A stretch of DNA of 64,000 nucleotides from Betaproteobacteria bacterium RIFCSPLOWO2_12_FULL_62_58 (GCA_001772005.1 MERI01000027.1:85612-149611), one strand, 5' to 3'; shown: positions 1 to 12,770, numbered from the stretch's first letter. A program made the numbers and translations. The notes: generated by a model not told the origin, from the letters alone.

Positions 1-69
1 ATACTCAAGCGCGAGGTTGACGCCAAGACGCACGCCGATATTCTCGCCAGCGTGCAACGCCAGCTGTAA
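1..69 (+). CDS. atpF: ATP synthase F0 subunit b, C-terminal end (truncated by window edge)
   Basis: Frame 1 reads ILKREVDAKTHADILASVQRQL* directly upstream of atpH; typical AtpF C-terminus. Confidence 0.8.
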   Translation: MLKREVDAKTHADILASVQRQL

Positions 70-77
70 GCGAAGAA

Positions 78-614
78 ATGGCCGAACTCGCCACGATCGC
101 GCGACCCTACGCCGAAGCCGCATTCGAGCTCGCACGCGAGAAATCGAATCTCGACGGCTGGTCCGGCATGCTGGCATTGCTCGACGCCGTGGTGCGCGAC
201 ATCCGGGTGCGGGCGTGCGTCGGCGATCCGAACCTGAGCGCGCAGGAGCTCGAAGGCCTGATCTTGGGCGTGATCGGCGATAAGCTCGACGGGCTTGGCC
301 GCAATCTCCTCCAGGTGCTGATCCGGAACAGGCGGCTGGCGATCGTGCCGCAGATCCGCTCGCTGTATGAAGATCTCCGGCGCGAGCATGAGGGCATACT
401 TGAAGCGATAATTGTTTCCGCGCTGCCGATCGCCGATAACCAACTCAAAGAACTCATTGCGCGACTCGAGGCCAGGCATCAGCGCAAGATCAGCGCCCAG
501 GTCGAGATCGACCCGCAACTGATCGGCGGCGTGAAGATCGCGATCGGCGACAAAGTGATCGATGCGACGGTGCGCGGCAGGCTCGAAGCGATGGCCGCCG
601 CGCTCACCCATTAG
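78..614 (+). CDS. atpH: ATP synthase F1 delta subunit
   Basis: 178 aa; LATIARPYAEAAFELA start and IGGVKIAIGDKVIDATVRGRLEAM end; operon position. Confidence 0.95.
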   Translation: MAELATIARPYAEAAFELAREKSNLDGWSGMLALLDAVVRDIRVRACVGDPNLSAQELEGLILGVIGDKLDGLGRNLLQVLIRNRRLAIVPQIRSLYEDLRREHEGILEAIIVSALPIADNQLKELIARLEARHQRKISAQVEIDPQLIGGVKIAIGDKVIDATVRGRLEAMAAALTH

Positions 615-623
615 GAGTCATTC

Positions 624-2165
624 ATGCAACTCAACCCTTCCGAGATCAGCGAACTCATAAAAGGCAGGATCCAGAACCTGGCGAGCACGGTCGAAGCTCG
701 CACCCAGGGCACGGTCATTTCGGTCACCGACGGCATCTGCCGGGTTCACGGCCTGGCTGACGTGATGCAGGGCGAAATGCTGGAATTCCCGAAGAATACC
801 TTCGGTCTGGCGCTAAACCTCGAGCGCGACTCGGTCGGCTCAGTGGTGCTCGGCGCGTACGAGCATATCTCCGAGGGCGACACCGTGAAGACGACCGGCC
901 GGATTCTGGAAGTGCCGGTCGGAAAGGAGTTGATCGGCCGCGTGGTGAATGCGCTCGGCCAGCCGATCGACGGCAAGGGGCCGATTGCGGCGAAAATGAC
1001 GGATGTTATCGAGAAGGTGGCCCCCGGGGTGATCTGGAGGAAATCGGTCTCGCAGCCGGTGCAGACGGGGCTCAAGGCGATCGACTCCATGGTGCCGATC
1101 GGACGCGGGCAGCGCGAACTCATCATCGGCGACCGCCAGACCGGCAAGACCGCGGTTGCCGTCGACACCATCATTAACCAGAAGGGCAAGGATCTCATTT
1201 GCGTGTATGTCGCGATTGGCCAGAAGGCCTCGACGATCAAGAACGTGCTGCGCAAGCTCGAAGAGCACGGCGCGATGGAGTATACGATCGTGATCGCCGC
1301 TTCAGCCTCCGAGTCGGCGGCGATGCAGTACATCGCGCCCTATTCGGGGTGCACCATGGGCGAGTACTTCCGCGACCGTGGCCAGGACGCGCTCATCATT
1401 TACGACGACCTGACCAAGCAGGCGTGGGCCTACCGCCAGATTTCGCTGCTGCTGCGCCGTCCGCCGGGCCGCGAGGCGTACCCGGGCGACGTGTTCTACC
1501 TCCACTCGCGGTTGCTGGAACGCGCCGCGCGCGTCAACGAGGAATACGTCGAGCGCTTCACCAAAGGGGCGGTCAAGGGCAAGACGGGGTCGCTCACGGC
1601 CTTGCCGGTGATCGAGACCCAGGCTGGCGACGTGACCGCGTTCGTGCCGACCAACGTGATCTCGATTACCGACGGCCAGATCTTCCTCGAAACCGATCTG
1701 TTCAATGCCGGCATTCGCCCCGCCATTAACGCCGGTATCTCGGTGTCGCGGGTGGGTGGCGCCGCGCAGACCAAAGTCATCAAGAAGCTGGGCGGCGGCG
1801 TGCGGCTTGCGCTCGCGCAGTATCGCGAGCTCGCCGCGTTCGCACAGTTTGCGTCCGACCTGGATGAGGCTACCCGCAAGCAGCTCGAGCGCGGCCGCAT
1901 GGTGACCGAGCTCATGAAGCAGCCGCAGTACGAGCCGCTGCAGGTCTGGGAAATGGCGTTGACGCTGTTTGCCGTGAACAATGGTTATTTCGACGACGTC
2001 GACGTGAAGAAAGCGCTCTCCGCCGAGCGCTCGATGCGGGACCATGTCAAGGGCGGGTATGGCGATCTCGTCAAGCGCATCGAGGATACGAAAGACCTGG
2101 GCAAGCAGGACGAAGAGCGGCTGCACCTGGCGATGAAAGACTGGAAGAGCAACAGCACGTTCTAA
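624..2165 (+). CDS. atpA: ATP synthase F1 alpha subunit
   Basis: 513 aa; Walker [16 protein letters not shown]; operon position. Confidence 0.98.
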   Translation: MQLNPSEISELIKGRIQNLASTVEARTQGTVISVTDGICRVHGLADVMQGEMLEFPKNTFGLALNLERDSVGSVVLGAYEHISEGDTVKTTGRILEVPVGKELIGRVVNALGQPIDGKGPIAAKMTDVIEKVAPGVIWRKSVSQPVQTGLKAIDSMVPIGRGQRELIIGDRQTGKTAVAVDTIINQKGKDLICVYVAIGQKASTIKNVLRKLEEHGAMEYTIVIAASASESAAMQYIAPYSGCTMGEYFRDRGQDALIIYDDLTKQAWAYRQISLLLRRPPGREAYPGDVFYLHSRLLERAARVNEEYVERFTKGAVKGKTGSLTALPVIETQAGDVTAFVPTNVISITDGQIFLETDLFNAGIRPAINAGISVSRVGGAAQTKVIKKLGGGVRLALAQYRELAAFAQFASDLDEATRKQLERGRMVTELMKQPQYEPLQVWEMALTLFAVNNGYFDDVDVKKALSAERSMRDHVKGGYGDLVKRIEDTKDLGKQDEERLHLAMKDWKSNSTF

Positions 2166-2202
2166 GACGAACATCCGACCACGTTAGCAGGGATAGACCG
2201 CA

Positions 2203-3066
2203 ATGCCGGGATCGAAAGAGATCCGCACCAAGATCAAGAGCGTGCAGAACACGCGCAAGATCACCAAGGCGATGGAGATGGTCGCGGCCTCCAAGATGAG
2301 ACGCGCGCAGGAGCGCATGCGTACGGCGCGACCGTATGGCGAGAAGATTCGCAACGTCGCAGCGAACATCAGCCACGCCAACCCGGAGTACCGTCACCCG
2401 TTCGTGGTCGCGCGCGATACGGTGAAGCGAGTGGGCATGATCGTGGTGACCGCCGACAAGGGGCTGTGCGGCGGGCTCAACACCAACGTGCTGCGGCTTG
2501 CGCTGAACCGGATCAAGGAATGGGAAGCGCAGGGCGAAGAGCTCGAAGTGTGTGCGATCGGCAGCAAGGGCTTGGGTTTTATGCAGCGCCTCGGCGCCAA
2601 AGTGGTATCGCACGTCACGGGCCTCGGCGACCGGCCGCACATGGAAAAGCTGATCGGCGCCGTAAAGGTGATGCTCGACGGCTACACCGAGGACCGCTTC
2701 GACCGGCTGATGATTTTTTACACCAGGTTCATCAACACCATGAAGCAGGAGCCGGTGATGGAGCAACTGCTGCCGCTCACGGGCGATGCGCTCGGCGTGC
2801 CAGGGGGCTCCTGGGACTACATCTACGAGCCCGATGCCAAGGCGGTGCTCGACCAGGTGATGACCCGCTATATCGAGGCGCTCATCTACCAGGCGGTGGC
2901 CGAGAACATGGCCTCGGAGCAGTCGGCGCGCATGGTGGCGATGAAATCGGCCTCCGACAATGCCGGCAACGTGATCGACGAGCTGACGCTGGTCTATAAC
3001 AAGTCGCGCCAGGCCTCGATTACCAAGGAGCTGTCGGAGATCGTGGGCGGCGCGGCGGCGGTATGA
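2203..3066 (+). CDS. atpG: ATP synthase F1 gamma subunit
   Basis: 287 aa; [29 protein letters not shown] and C-terminal [23 protein letters not shown]. Confidence 0.97.
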   Translation: MPGSKEIRTKIKSVQNTRKITKAMEMVAASKMRRAQERMRTARPYGEKIRNVAANISHANPEYRHPFVVARDTVKRVGMIVVTADKGLCGGLNTNVLRLALNRIKEWEAQGEELEVCAIGSKGLGFMQRLGAKVVSHVTGLGDRPHMEKLIGAVKVMLDGYTEDRFDRLMIFYTRFINTMKQEPVMEQLLPLTGDALGVPGGSWDYIYEPDAKAVLDQVMTRYIEALIYQAVAENMASEQSARMVAMKSASDNAGNVIDELTLVYNKSRQASITKELSEIVGGAAAV

Positions 3067-3156
3067 CGCGACGCCATGGGACGATCGGGCGACACTCATA
3101 TGCGTTCAATGCATGTGATGAGGAGACCAGATCGCCCAGGCGCGGCGGCGGTATGA
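3049..3156 (+). repeat. 18-bp exact direct repeat, 90-bp offset, spanning atpG stop and atpG-atpD spacer
   Basis: GGCGCGGCGGCGGTATGA at 3049-3066 and 3139-3156. Confidence 0.85.
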
Positions 3157-3175
3157 AATTGATTTGAACAGTTAG

Positions 3176-4563
<1,388 letters not shown>

Positions 4564-4564
<1 letters not shown>

Positions 4565-4615
4565 TGGGTGATGGGCAATGGGTAATGAGTAAACTACTCA
4601 TCACTCATCACTAGG
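4564..4615 (+). repeat. Heptad inverted-repeat array, site A (atpD-atpC gap)
   Basis: ATGGGTG ATGGGCA ATGGGTA ATGAGTA AAC TACTCAT CACTCAT CACTAGG. Confidence 0.85.
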
Positions 4616-4622
4616 GACTGAG

Positions 4623-5045
4623 ATGGCCAACACCATACACATCAACGTCGTCAGCGCGGAAGAATCGATCTTCTCGGGCGAGGCAGAGTTCGTCGTGCTT
4701 CCCGGCGAAGCCGGCGAGCTCGGCATTTATCCGCGCCACACGCCGCTCATCACCCGCATCAAACCGGGCGAGGTACGCATCAAGCTGCCGGGAGGGGCCG
4801 CCGAGGAGCTGATCTTCGTCGCGGGCGGCGTCCTCGAGGTGCAGCCGGGGCTGGTGACCGTGCTTGCCGATACGGCGATCCGCGGACATGATCTTGACGA
4901 AGCCAAGGCGGCGGAAGCGAAGAAGCGCGCCGAGGAGGCGATGCAGAACCAGACTTCCAAGCTTGAGATCGCCAAAGCCCAGGCCGAGCTGGCACAGGCT
5001 GTCGCGCAGCTCGCGGCGATCCAGAAGCTGCGCAAGAAGCGATAA
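4623..5045 (+). CDS. atpC: ATP synthase F1 epsilon subunit
   Basis: 140 aa; [35 protein letters not shown]. Confidence 0.95.
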   Translation: MANTIHINVVSAEESIFSGEAEFVVLPGEAGELGIYPRHTPLITRIKPGEVRIKLPGGAAEELIFVAGGVLEVQPGLVTVLADTAIRGHDLDEAKAAEAKKRAEEAMQNQTSKLEIAKAQAELAQAVAQLAAIQKLRKKR

Positions 5046-5123
5046 AGCCGGACGCGCGGCGGCGCCGGTTGAGTCCATGGATTGGACCCGGCGCAGGGAC
5101 GCCGTTTAACTCGCGGCACGATC

Positions 5124-6641
5124 ATGGAGCGGCCTCCGAACATTCCCCACAACGTGGACTTGCTGATTGTCGGCGGGGGCATCAACGGCGTCGGCATTGC
5201 GCGCGACGCCGCCGGCCGCGGACTCAAAGTGCTGCTGTGCGAAAAGGACGATCTCGGCGCTGCGACCAGCTCCGCCAGCAGCAAGCTCATTCACGGCGGA
5301 CTGCGCTATCTCGAGCAGTATGAGTTCCGGCTGGTCGCCGAAGCGCTCGCCGAACGCGAAGTGCTGCTGAAAAGTGCGCCGCACATCGTACACCCGATGC
5401 GCTTCGTAATGCCGCACGTGCCCGAACTGCGTCCGGCCTGGATGATCCGGGTCGGGCTCGTTCTCTACGATTACCTTGCCCGGCGGCAAACCCTGCCTGG
5501 CTCGCACGGTGTGCGCCTCACGCGCAGCCAGTATGGCGCGGGCTTGAAACCGGGACTCAGCAAGGGATTTGTGTATTCCGATTGCTGGGTCGACGACGCG
5601 CGCCTGGTGGTCGCCAACGCGCGCGCCGCGGCCGACCTCGGCGCGACCATCGTCACGCGCACAGCTTGCATCAGCGCGCGCCGTAGCGGCGGCCGCTGGC
5701 GCGTCACGTTACGCGCGGATGACGGCACGCAGACCGAAATCGTCGCGGAAGCGTTGGCCAATGCCGCCGGACCGTGGGTAAAACAGCTCCTCGCCGCGAC
5801 CTTGCGGCAACTGACCACGTTCAACCTGAAACTCGTGAAAGGCAGCCATATCGTCGTGCCGCGGCTTTACGAGGGCGATCATGCCTTCATTCTTCAGAAC
5901 GATGACCGGCGCGTGGTGTTCGCCTATTCCTACGAGCAGCACTACACGCTGATCGGCACCACCGACATTGAAGTGACCGGAGCCCCGGGTCCGTGCGCGG
6001 CAAGTCCCGAAGAAGTGAACTATCTTTGCCGCGCGGCGAACCGCTATTTCGCACGCCAGGTCAAAGAAAGCGATGTGGTATGGAGTTTCTGCGGCATCCG
6101 GCCGCTCTTCGACGACGGTTCAGCCAATCCGTCAGCGATAACGCGTGACTACGTGCTGCGCGTCGACGGGGATACGACCACAGCGCCGGTGCTGTCGGTG
6201 TTCGGTGGCAAGATCACCACTTATCGCAAACTTGCCGAGCATGCGCTGGCACAGCTCGCGCCGTGGTTTTCGCAGATGAAGAACGCATGGACCGCCGGCA
6301 CGCCGCTGCCCGGCGGTGATCTCGCGGGAGTGAGCTTCAATCAGTTTGCGAGCGTTCATTTCCAGCGCGACTTTCCGTGGTTGCCGGAGCCGCTGCGTGG
6401 GGCGCTTGCGCGGCGTCACGGTGCGGACGCGTACAAGGTTTTGGGCAACGCCATGTCCTTGGCCGACCTGGGCGAGCCTTTCGGCGCCGACCTCTACGCG
6501 CGCGAAGTCGATTACCTGATCGAGCGCGAGTGGGCACGCACGGCAGAGGATGTGCTGTGGCGGCGCACCAAGGCGGGCCTGCATCTTACGCCGTCCGAGC
6601 AGCAGGCGGTGGCACGCTACGTGGCACAGCGCGCCCGGTGA
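5124..6641 (+). CDS. glpD: Aerobic glycerol-3-phosphate dehydrogenase
   Basis: FAD motif DLLIVGGGINGVGIARDAAGRGLKVLLCEKDDLGAATSSASSKLIHGGLRYLEQYEF; start chosen at ATG 5124 inside ORF 5082..6641. Confidence 0.93.
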   Translation: MERPPNIPHNVDLLIVGGGINGVGIARDAAGRGLKVLLCEKDDLGAATSSASSKLIHGGLRYLEQYEFRLVAEALAEREVLLKSAPHIVHPMRFVMPHVPELRPAWMIRVGLVLYDYLARRQTLPGSHGVRLTRSQYGAGLKPGLSKGFVYSDCWVDDARLVVANARAAADLGATIVTRTACISARRSGGRWRVTLRADDGTQTEIVAEALANAAGPWVKQLLAATLRQLTTFNLKLVKGSHIVVPRLYEGDHAFILQNDDRRVVFAYSYEQHYTLIGTTDIEVTGAPGPCAASPEEVNYLCRAANRYFARQVKESDVVWSFCGIRPLFDDGSANPSAITRDYVLRVDGDTTTAPVLSVFGGKITTYRKLAEHALAQLAPWFSQMKNAWTAGTPLPGGDLAGVSFNQFASVHFQRDFPWLPEPLRGALARRHGADAYKVLGNAMSLADLGEPFGADLYAREVDYLIEREWARTAEDVLWRRTKAGLHLTPSEQQAVARYVAQRAR

Positions 6642-6662
6642 CCGTGTGCGATAATTTCTTGC

Positions 6663-8042
6663 ATGAAGCTGCCGCTTAATATCGCGATCCTCGCCGCCGG
6701 CAAGGGAAAGCGCATGCGTTCGCGCCTGCCGAAGGTACTGCACCTGCTCGCGGGGCGATCGCTGATTGCACCTGTGATCGACACCGCGCGTGCTCTAAGG
6801 CCGACGAAAATCTGCGTGGTCTACGGGCATGGCGGCGAGCAGGTGCCGCAGGCGATCCGGACTGCCGGCATCAGTTTCGTCAGGCAAGAACCTCAGCTCG
6901 GCACGGGCCACGCGCTGCAGCAGGCGCTGCCGCATCTGGGGAAATCGGGCGTGACGCTCGTGCTGTATGGCGACGTGCCGCTGATTCGCGTCGAGACGCT
7001 GCGCGCACTCGTCACTGCGGGCGCGAATCGGGTAAGCATTCTCACGGCCGAACTCGAAGATCCGACCGGCTACGGCCGCATCGTGCGCGACAAGGATGGG
7101 AACATTACCGGTATCGTGGAAGAAAAAGACGCCAGCGCCGTTCAGCGCAAGATCCGAGAGGTGAACACGGGCATCATGGCGCTGCCGACGGCGCGGCTTG
7201 CGGCGTGGCTATCGCGGCTCGAAAACCGCAACGTGCAGCGCGAGTACTACCTGCCCGATGTCGTGCCGCTCGCGCTCGCGGACGGCATTGCAGTGAATGC
7301 CGTCAAGGCGCGCGACGCGTGGGAGGCGCTCGGTGTCAACAGCAAGGCCCAGCTCGCGCAGCTTGAGCGCATTTACCAGCGGCAATATGCAGCCCGCCTG
7401 CTCGATGAGGGCGTGACCCTGATTGATCCGATGCGACTGGACGTGCGCGGCAGCCTCAAGTGCGGCGCCGACGTGGTGATCGACGTCAACTGCGTGTTCG
7501 AGGGCGCGGTGAAGCTCGGCGACCAGGTCGAAATCGGCGCCCACTGTGTTCTGAGGAATGTCGCGATCGGCCCGGGTACGCGCGTGGAGCCGTTTACGTT
7601 CATCGACGACGCCAGCATCGGCGCCAACTGCCGCATCGGCCCCTATGCGCGCATTCGGCCCGGGACCCGGCTGGCCGAAGACGTGCATATTGGCAACTTC
7701 GTCGAGGTCAAGGCGAGCCAGATCGCGGCGCATTCCAAGGCCAACCACCTGGCCTACGTCGGCGACTCGACGGTGGGACGCAACGTGAACATTGGCGCCG
7801 GTACCATCACCTGCAATTACGACGGCGCCCGCAAGCACCGCACCGTGATCGAAGATGACGTGCACATCGGTTCCGATGTGCAGCTCGTCGCACCGGTGAC
7901 CGTCGGCAAAGGGGCCACCATAGGGGCCGGTGCAACTATTACCAAAGACGCGCCGCCGGGAGAGCTGACTTTCACCAAGAAAGAACAGGTCACCAAACCG
8001 GGCTGGAAACGGCCCAAGAAGCAGGAGAGGTTAGAGGAGTGA
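6663..8042 (+). CDS. glmU: Bifunctional UDP-GlcNAc pyrophosphorylase / glucosamine-1-phosphate acetyltransferase
   Basis: [26 protein letters not shown] plus left-handed beta-helix acetyltransferase C-terminus. Confidence 0.97.
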   Translation: MKLPLNIAILAAGKGKRMRSRLPKVLHLLAGRSLIAPVIDTARALRPTKICVVYGHGGEQVPQAIRTAGISFVRQEPQLGTGHALQQALPHLGKSGVTLVLYGDVPLIRVETLRALVTAGANRVSILTAELEDPTGYGRIVRDKDGNITGIVEEKDASAVQRKIREVNTGIMALPTARLAAWLSRLENRNVQREYYLPDVVPLALADGIAVNAVKARDAWEALGVNSKAQLAQLERIYQRQYAARLLDEGVTLIDPMRLDVRGSLKCGADVVIDVNCVFEGAVKLGDQVEIGAHCVLRNVAIGPGTRVEPFTFIDDASIGANCRIGPYARIRPGTRLAEDVHIGNFVEVKASQIAAHSKANHLAYVGDSTVGRNVNIGAGTITCNYDGARKHRTVIEDDVHIGSDVQLVAPVTVGKGATIGAGATITKDAPPGELTFTKKEQVTKPGWKRPKKQERLEE

Positions 8043-8118
8043 GAGGAAAGGAGTTGAAAAGCGGCAACGGCGTAACTGCGAATTTTACGCCTCGCTCCTC
8101 TCTCCTGTCTCCTCTCGG
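8023..8118 (+). repeat. Heptad inverted-repeat array, site B (glmU-glmS gap)
   Basis: AGGAGAG GTTAGAG GAGTGAG AGGAAAG GAGTTGA, then a loop, then CTCGCTC CTCTCTC CTGTCTC CTCTCGG; left arm encodes the last GlmU codons. Confidence 0.75.
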
Positions 8119-8127
8119 AGTTCGGCG

Positions 8128-9978
8128 ATGTGCGGCATAGTCGGCGCCGTCGCGCAGCGTAACGTCGTTCCCGTTCTGCTCGAAGGCCTGAGACGGCTCG
8201 AGTACCGCGGCTACGATTCGGCGGGCATCGCCGTGCTCAACGGCACGCACGGTGCCGCGTCGTGTGGAGTGCTCCGGCGGCTGCGCAGCACCGGCCGCGT
8301 CGCCGAGCTGGCCAAGCTGGCCGACCAGCAAGGCCTTTCCGGCACGCTCGGCATCGCGCACACACGCTGGGCGACCCACGGCGCACCTTCCGAGCGCAAC
8401 GCGCATCCGCACGTCTCGGGCGGCGTATCGGTGGTGCATAACGGCATCATCGAGAATCACGACGAGATGCGCCGCAAGCTGCAAGCGAAAGGCTATGAGT
8501 TCGCTTCCGACACGGACACGGAGGTCATCGCCCACCTCGTACACTCACACCTTGCCGCAGGCGGCACCCTGTTTGGAGCCGTTCGCCGCAGCGTTGCCGA
8601 ACTGGTCGGCGCCTATGCCATTGCCGTCGTCACCGAAACGGACGCGAGCTGCCTGGTGGTTGCCCGCATGGGCGCACCACTGCTGCTGGGGCTGGGCGCA
8701 GGTGAGAATTTCGCCGCCTCCGACGCCTCCGCGCTGGTGCAGGTGACGCAGCGCGTGATTTATCTCGAGGAAGGCGATTGCGCGGAGCTGAGCCTCTCGG
8801 GCGTGCGCGTCCTCGACGCCAAGGGGAACGCCGTCGAGCGCCCGGTGCACGTGAGCCAGCTCACCTCGGAGGCGGTAGAGCTGGGCCCTTATCGCCACTT
8901 CATGCAGAAGGAAATCTTCGAGCAGCCGGGCGCGGTCGCCGCGACGCTCGAAATGGTGACCAACGCGCATGCGCTGTCACCCCGGCTCTTTGGCGTTGAG
9001 GCCGATAAAATCTTCGCGCAAATCGACGGAGTCCTGATTCTCGCCTGCGGTACCAGCTATCACGCCGGCATGGTGGCACGCTACTGGATCGAGGCCATGG
9101 CGGGGATCCCGTGCACGGTGGAGATCGCGAGCGAATACCGCTACCGCGAGTCGGTGCCGAACCCCAACGCACTGGTCATCACCGTCTCCCAGTCAGGGGA
9201 AACCGCGGACACCATCGCGGCGCTCAATCACGCCAAGTCGCTTGGCCACAAATTCTGCCTCACGATCTGTAATGCGCCGGAATCCGCGCTGGTGCGCGCT
9301 TCCGAACTGCGTTTCCTGACACGCGCCGGACCGGAGATCGGGGTCGCCTCGACCAAGGCGTTCACCACGCAGCTTGCGGCGCTGGTGCTGCTCGCCATGG
9401 TGCTGGCGCGGCTGCGCGGCCGGCTTTCGGCGGAGCGCGAACGCGAACTGATCGGGGCGCTGCGCCACTTGCCGTCAGCGCTCTCGCACGTGCTGCAGAT
9501 TGAGGACGCGATCAAGGTCTGGGCAGTCAAATTCGCCGAGCGCCAGCACGCGCTGTTTCTCGGGCGCGGCATCCATTATCCGATCGCGATGGAAGGCGCG
9601 CTCAAACTGAAGGAGATTTCGTACATCCACGCCGAGGCCTACCCCGCGGGCGAGCTCAAGCACGGGCCGCTCGCGCTGGTTGATCGGAATATGCCGGTGG
9701 TGGCGATCGCGCCGCAGGACGCGCTGCTGGAAAAGCTCAAATCCAACCTGCAGGAAGTGCGCGTGCGCGGCGGCGAACTTTACGTGCTCGCCGACCAGGG
9801 TTCGCGCATCGACGCGGCCGACGGCCTGCACGTGATCCGGCTGACCGATCACGCCGGCGTGCTTTCGCCGATCCTGCACACCATACCGCTGCAACTTCTC
9901 GCCTACCACGCCGCACTGCGGCGCGGCACGGATGTGGACAAGCCCCGAAACCTCGCCAAGTCCGTCACGGTCGAATAA
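8128..9978 (+). CDS. glmS: Glutamine-fructose-6-phosphate aminotransferase (isomerizing)
   Basis: [34 protein letters not shown]-terminal [15 protein letters not shown]. Confidence 0.98.
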   Translation: MCGIVGAVAQRNVVPVLLEGLRRLEYRGYDSAGIAVLNGTHGAASCGVLRRLRSTGRVAELAKLADQQGLSGTLGIAHTRWATHGAPSERNAHPHVSGGVSVVHNGIIENHDEMRRKLQAKGYEFASDTDTEVIAHLVHSHLAAGGTLFGAVRRSVAELVGAYAIAVVTETDASCLVVARMGAPLLLGLGAGENFAASDASALVQVTQRVIYLEEGDCAELSLSGVRVLDAKGNAVERPVHVSQLTSEAVELGPYRHFMQKEIFEQPGAVAATLEMVTNAHALSPRLFGVEADKIFAQIDGVLILACGTSYHAGMVARYWIEAMAGIPCTVEIASEYRYRESVPNPNALVITVSQSGETADTIAALNHAKSLGHKFCLTICNAPESALVRASELRFLTRAGPEIGVASTKAFTTQLAALVLLAMVLARLRGRLSAERERELIGALRHLPSALSHVLQIEDAIKVWAVKFAERQHALFLGRGIHYPIAMEGALKLKEISYIHAEAYPAGELKHGPLALVDRNMPVVAIAPQDALLEKLKSNLQEVRVRGGELYVLADQGSRIDAADGLHVIRLTDHAGVLSPILHTIPLQLLAYHAALRRGTDVDKPRNLAKSVTVE

Positions 9979-9999
9979 GGGCGAGCCGCCCGCGGTTTC

Positions 10000-10773
10000 T
10001 TACAATCGTCGCAGCTTGCGTGTTGCGCCGGCAAACAGCAGGTCGTAGAGCCAGTTCGGCAGCACGCGCAGCGCGCGCGCGACGAGCGCCATTTGCCACG
10101 GAACCACGGCGAAGGTCTTCCCACTTTCGATGATGGAAATGATCTTGCGCGCCGCAGTGTCGGCGCTCATCAGGAACGGCATGGGATAAGGGTTTGGGGC
10201 CGTCATCGGCGTGGCGATAAAGCCGGGGCAGATGGTGATGACTGTTACTCCACACCGCGTCAACTCCACGCGCAGGCTTTCGAGATAGGAGATCGCCGCC
10301 GCTTTTGACGCCGAATAAGCTCCGGCGCCGGGCAGTCCGCGGTAGCCGGCGACGCTGGCAATGCCGACGAGCGTTCCCTGCCCTTTGTCCCGCATCTTTG
10401 CGACAAAGGGCTGGAAGGTTTTCACCATGCCCATGACGTTAATGTCGAGCACGTCCTGAAAGGCCTGCACGTCTTCGGCATATTCGGTCAGTGTGCCGAA
10501 GCTGACGCCGGCGTTGGCGATCACGACGTCTGGGCAGCCGTGGTGAGACATGAAATCGCTGGCGGCGGCAGCGAGCCCTACGGCGTCGCGCACGTCGAGC
10601 GGATAGATACGGGAAGGAGAATTGAGCCGTGCCGCGAGCTGCTTGAGCTCGGCTTCGCGCCTTGCGATCAGGCCAAGCGTCGCGCCCTGCGCCGCGTAGC
10701 GCTCGGCCAGCGCTTGGCCGAGACCGCCGGAGGCGCCGGTGATGATGACACGCAGTGAAGTTGCCCGCGCCAT
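10000..10773 (-). CDS. Short-chain dehydrogenase/reductase family protein
   Basis: 257 aa; VIITGASGGLGQALAERYA, YSASKAAAISYLESLR catalytic motif. Confidence 0.9.
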   Translation of the reverse strand: MARATSLRVIITGASGGLGQALAERYAAQGATLGLIARREAELKQLAARLNSPSRIYPLDVRDAVGLAAAASDFMSHHGCPDVVIANAGVSFGTLTEYAEDVQAFQDVLDINVMGMVKTFQPFVAKMRDKGQGTLVGIASVAGYRGLPGAGAYSASKAAAISYLESLRVELTRCGVTVITICPGFIATPMTAPNPYPMPFLMSADTAARKIISIIESGKTFAVVPWQMALVARALRVLPNWLYDLLFAGATRKLRRL

Positions 10774-10807
10774 GTGCTCTAGGCCGCCTCCAAGGCGCGA
10801 TGGGCGA

Positions 10808-11470
10808 TTATTTCCTGGCGCGCTGCTGCCGGGCGATAGTGACGAGGTCGTCGAGTATCGGGATCACGCCGCGCACGGAACCGGCCATGCTGCTCGAGGT
10901 GAGATAGCGCCCGTCGACCACCAGTGAGGGCGTGCCCTGAACGTTGTAAGCCTGTGTGAGTTCCTTCGCCTGCTGCACCTTCTGCGCGACCTCGCTCGAA
11001 CTGTAAGCATCCAGCCACTTTTGGCGGTCGATGCCGTGGCGCACCGCCCACTGCGCCATGACATCGGGCTTGCTCATGTGCAGCTCTTCGACGTGATAGC
11101 TGTGATAAGCCCGCTGGTGGAGCCGTTCGATTTCTCCCAGCGCCTCGAGCGTGTAGTAAACCCGCACATGCGGCGCCCAACCGTCTCTGAGTATCGCGGG
11201 AATGCGGCGCAGCGCCACATCCGCCGGCTTGCGGCTGATCCAGTCCTCAAGCGCCGGCTGCAGCTCGTAGCAGTATGGACAGCCGTACCAAAAGAAATCG
11301 ATGACTTCGATCTTGTCTCCGGTCGCGACCGGCTGCTGCTCGATCAGGCGGTACTCGATATTGGGTCGCGCGCCTCGCACTTCCTGCGCGTGCGCGAGCG
11401 TTGCCAGCCCCAAAATTCCGAGACAACAAGCGATAATTCTTGAGACGCGAGCTATCGACAATGGAACCAC
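10808..11470 (-). CDS. Periplasmic thiol:disulfide interchange protein, DsbA-like (CPYC active site)
   Basis: Signal peptide; DFFWYGCPYCYELQPAL; GTPSLVVDGRYL. Confidence 0.9.
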   Translation of the reverse strand: MVPLSIARVSRIIACCLGILGLATLAHAQEVRGARPNIEYRLIEQQPVATGDKIEVIDFFWYGCPYCYELQPALEDWISRKPADVALRRIPAILRDGWAPHVRVYYTLEALGEIERLHQRAYHSYHVEELHMSKPDVMAQWAVRHGIDRQKWLDAYSSSEVAQKVQQAKELTQAYNVQGTPSLVVDGRYLTSSSMAGSVRGVIPILDDLVTIARQQRARK

Positions 11471-11473
11471 GGG

Positions 11474-12139
11474 TTATTTGCCGCCGCGGTTCTTGCGCGC
11501 CAGCGCGACCAGTTCGTCGACGACCCGGAAGAAACGTTCGTAGTTGATGCTGTTATCGGGGTTGAGCGTCATCGATGGCGCGGTCAGGTACCTGCCGTCG
11601 ACGACCAGTGCCGGCGTGCCGGAAATGTCGTAGTTGCGCGTCATGTCCACCGAGCGCTGGGCGCGGGACTGAACCGCAAACGAGTTGTAGGTGTCGATGA
11701 ACTTTTGCCGATCGACGCCCCGCTTTGCCGCCCAGTCAAACAGCACCGTGGTGTCCTGCAGCCGGATCTTCTGCTCGTGAATCGCGCTGAATACGTCATG
11801 ATGCAGCTTGTCGACCAGCCCCATCGCCTCGATCGTGTAGTAAGCCTTGGTCAGCGGCACCCACGAATCCTGGAACACCGCCGGCACGCGCTTGAACTCG
11901 ACGTCGGCGGGCTTGCGCTTCAGCCACGCCCTGAGCGAAGGCTGCAGACTGCTGCAGTGAGGGCAGCCGTACCAGAAGAACTCGAGCACTTCGACTTTCT
12001 TGCCGCTGTCGGTGGGCTGCTGCGGGTTGAGCAGGCGGTAGTCCTTACCGGCGACGGCCTGCGCCGCCGCCGTGCCGGCCGAAAAAAACAACGCGAGCGC
12101 GGCAGCGAGCGGGAGGAAACGCTTGAAAAGTTGCATCAT
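11474..12139 (-). CDS. dsbA: Periplasmic thiol:disulfide interchange protein DsbA (CPHC active site)
   Basis: Signal peptide; EFFWYGCPHCSSLQPSL; GTPALVVDGRYLT. Confidence 0.92.
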   Translation of the reverse strand: MMQLFKRFLPLAAALALFFSAGTAAAQAVAGKDYRLLNPQQPTDSGKKVEVLEFFWYGCPHCSSLQPSLRAWLKRKPADVEFKRVPAVFQDSWVPLTKAYYTIEAMGLVDKLHHDVFSAIHEQKIRLQDTTVLFDWAAKRGVDRQKFIDTYNSFAVQSRAQRSVDMTRNYDISGTPALVVDGRYLTAPSMTLNPDNSINYERFFRVVDELVALARKNRGGK

Positions 12140-12164
12140 GTCTCCGTGTCAATATCGGCGCAGT

Positions 12165-12761
12165 TCACCGGTTGGCGGCCTCGCGCACCTTGATCAGCGT
12201 GGTCTCGACGCCGTTCTGCTTCAGAGTATCGCGCGCGCGGTTGAGTTCCTCGACGCTGGTGTACGGCCCGATCCGCACGCGGTGCCAGACCCCTTTGTCC
12301 GGCAACGGGGTGGTTTGGATCGTGGCCTCGATGCCGAGCAGCGCGAGCCTTGCCTTGAGATTATCCGCGTCGGGTGCGCTCTGAAACGCGCCCGCCTGCA
12401 GAAAAAACGCCTCCCTGGCCGACGCGGTTGACCCCTTTTGGGCGTCCTTCAGTTGCTGGTCGGTTGCCGGTTCTTCGGTTCCGGGCAGGATCTTGTAAAA
12501 ATCGAAGCGCGGCTTGGACTCCGGTGCTTTGACCGTTTTTTCGTCGCTCCTTGCGATGTCCGGCGGGGCTTTAGGCGCCTCGCTCCTGACCGGCGGCGCG
12601 GGGCGACTGAGAAACGGGCTCGGCACCTTGTTGATGTACCACGCTACGCCGAGTGCGATGCCGAGACCGAGAATGAGGCCGATCAGGATGCCGACCAGCA
12701 GCGAGCTGCCGCCCTTACGACCACCGCTTTTTCGCTCGCTGCCTTTGTAGTCCTTGGTCAT
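12165..12761 (-). CDS. SPOR domain-containing membrane protein
   Basis: Single N-terminal TM segment; C-terminal FFLQAGAFQSAPDADNLKARLALLGIEATIQ SPOR pattern; upstream of argS homologue as in many Proteobacteria. Confidence 0.88.
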   Translation of the reverse strand: MTKDYKGSERKSGGRKGGSSLLVGILIGLILGLGIALGVAWYINKVPSPFLSRPAPPVRSEAPKAPPDIARSDEKTVKAPESKPRFDFYKILPGTEEPATDQQLKDAQKGSTASAREAFFLQAGAFQSAPDADNLKARLALLGIEATIQTTPLPDKGVWHRVRIGPYTSVEELNRARDTLKQNGVETTLIKVREAANR

Positions 12762-12770
12762 CGCAATATC

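Noticed and set aside
5062-5094. GCGCCGG..CCGGCGC hairpin after atpC
   Set aside because: No U tract follows; could be a weak structure only, so not called as terminator.
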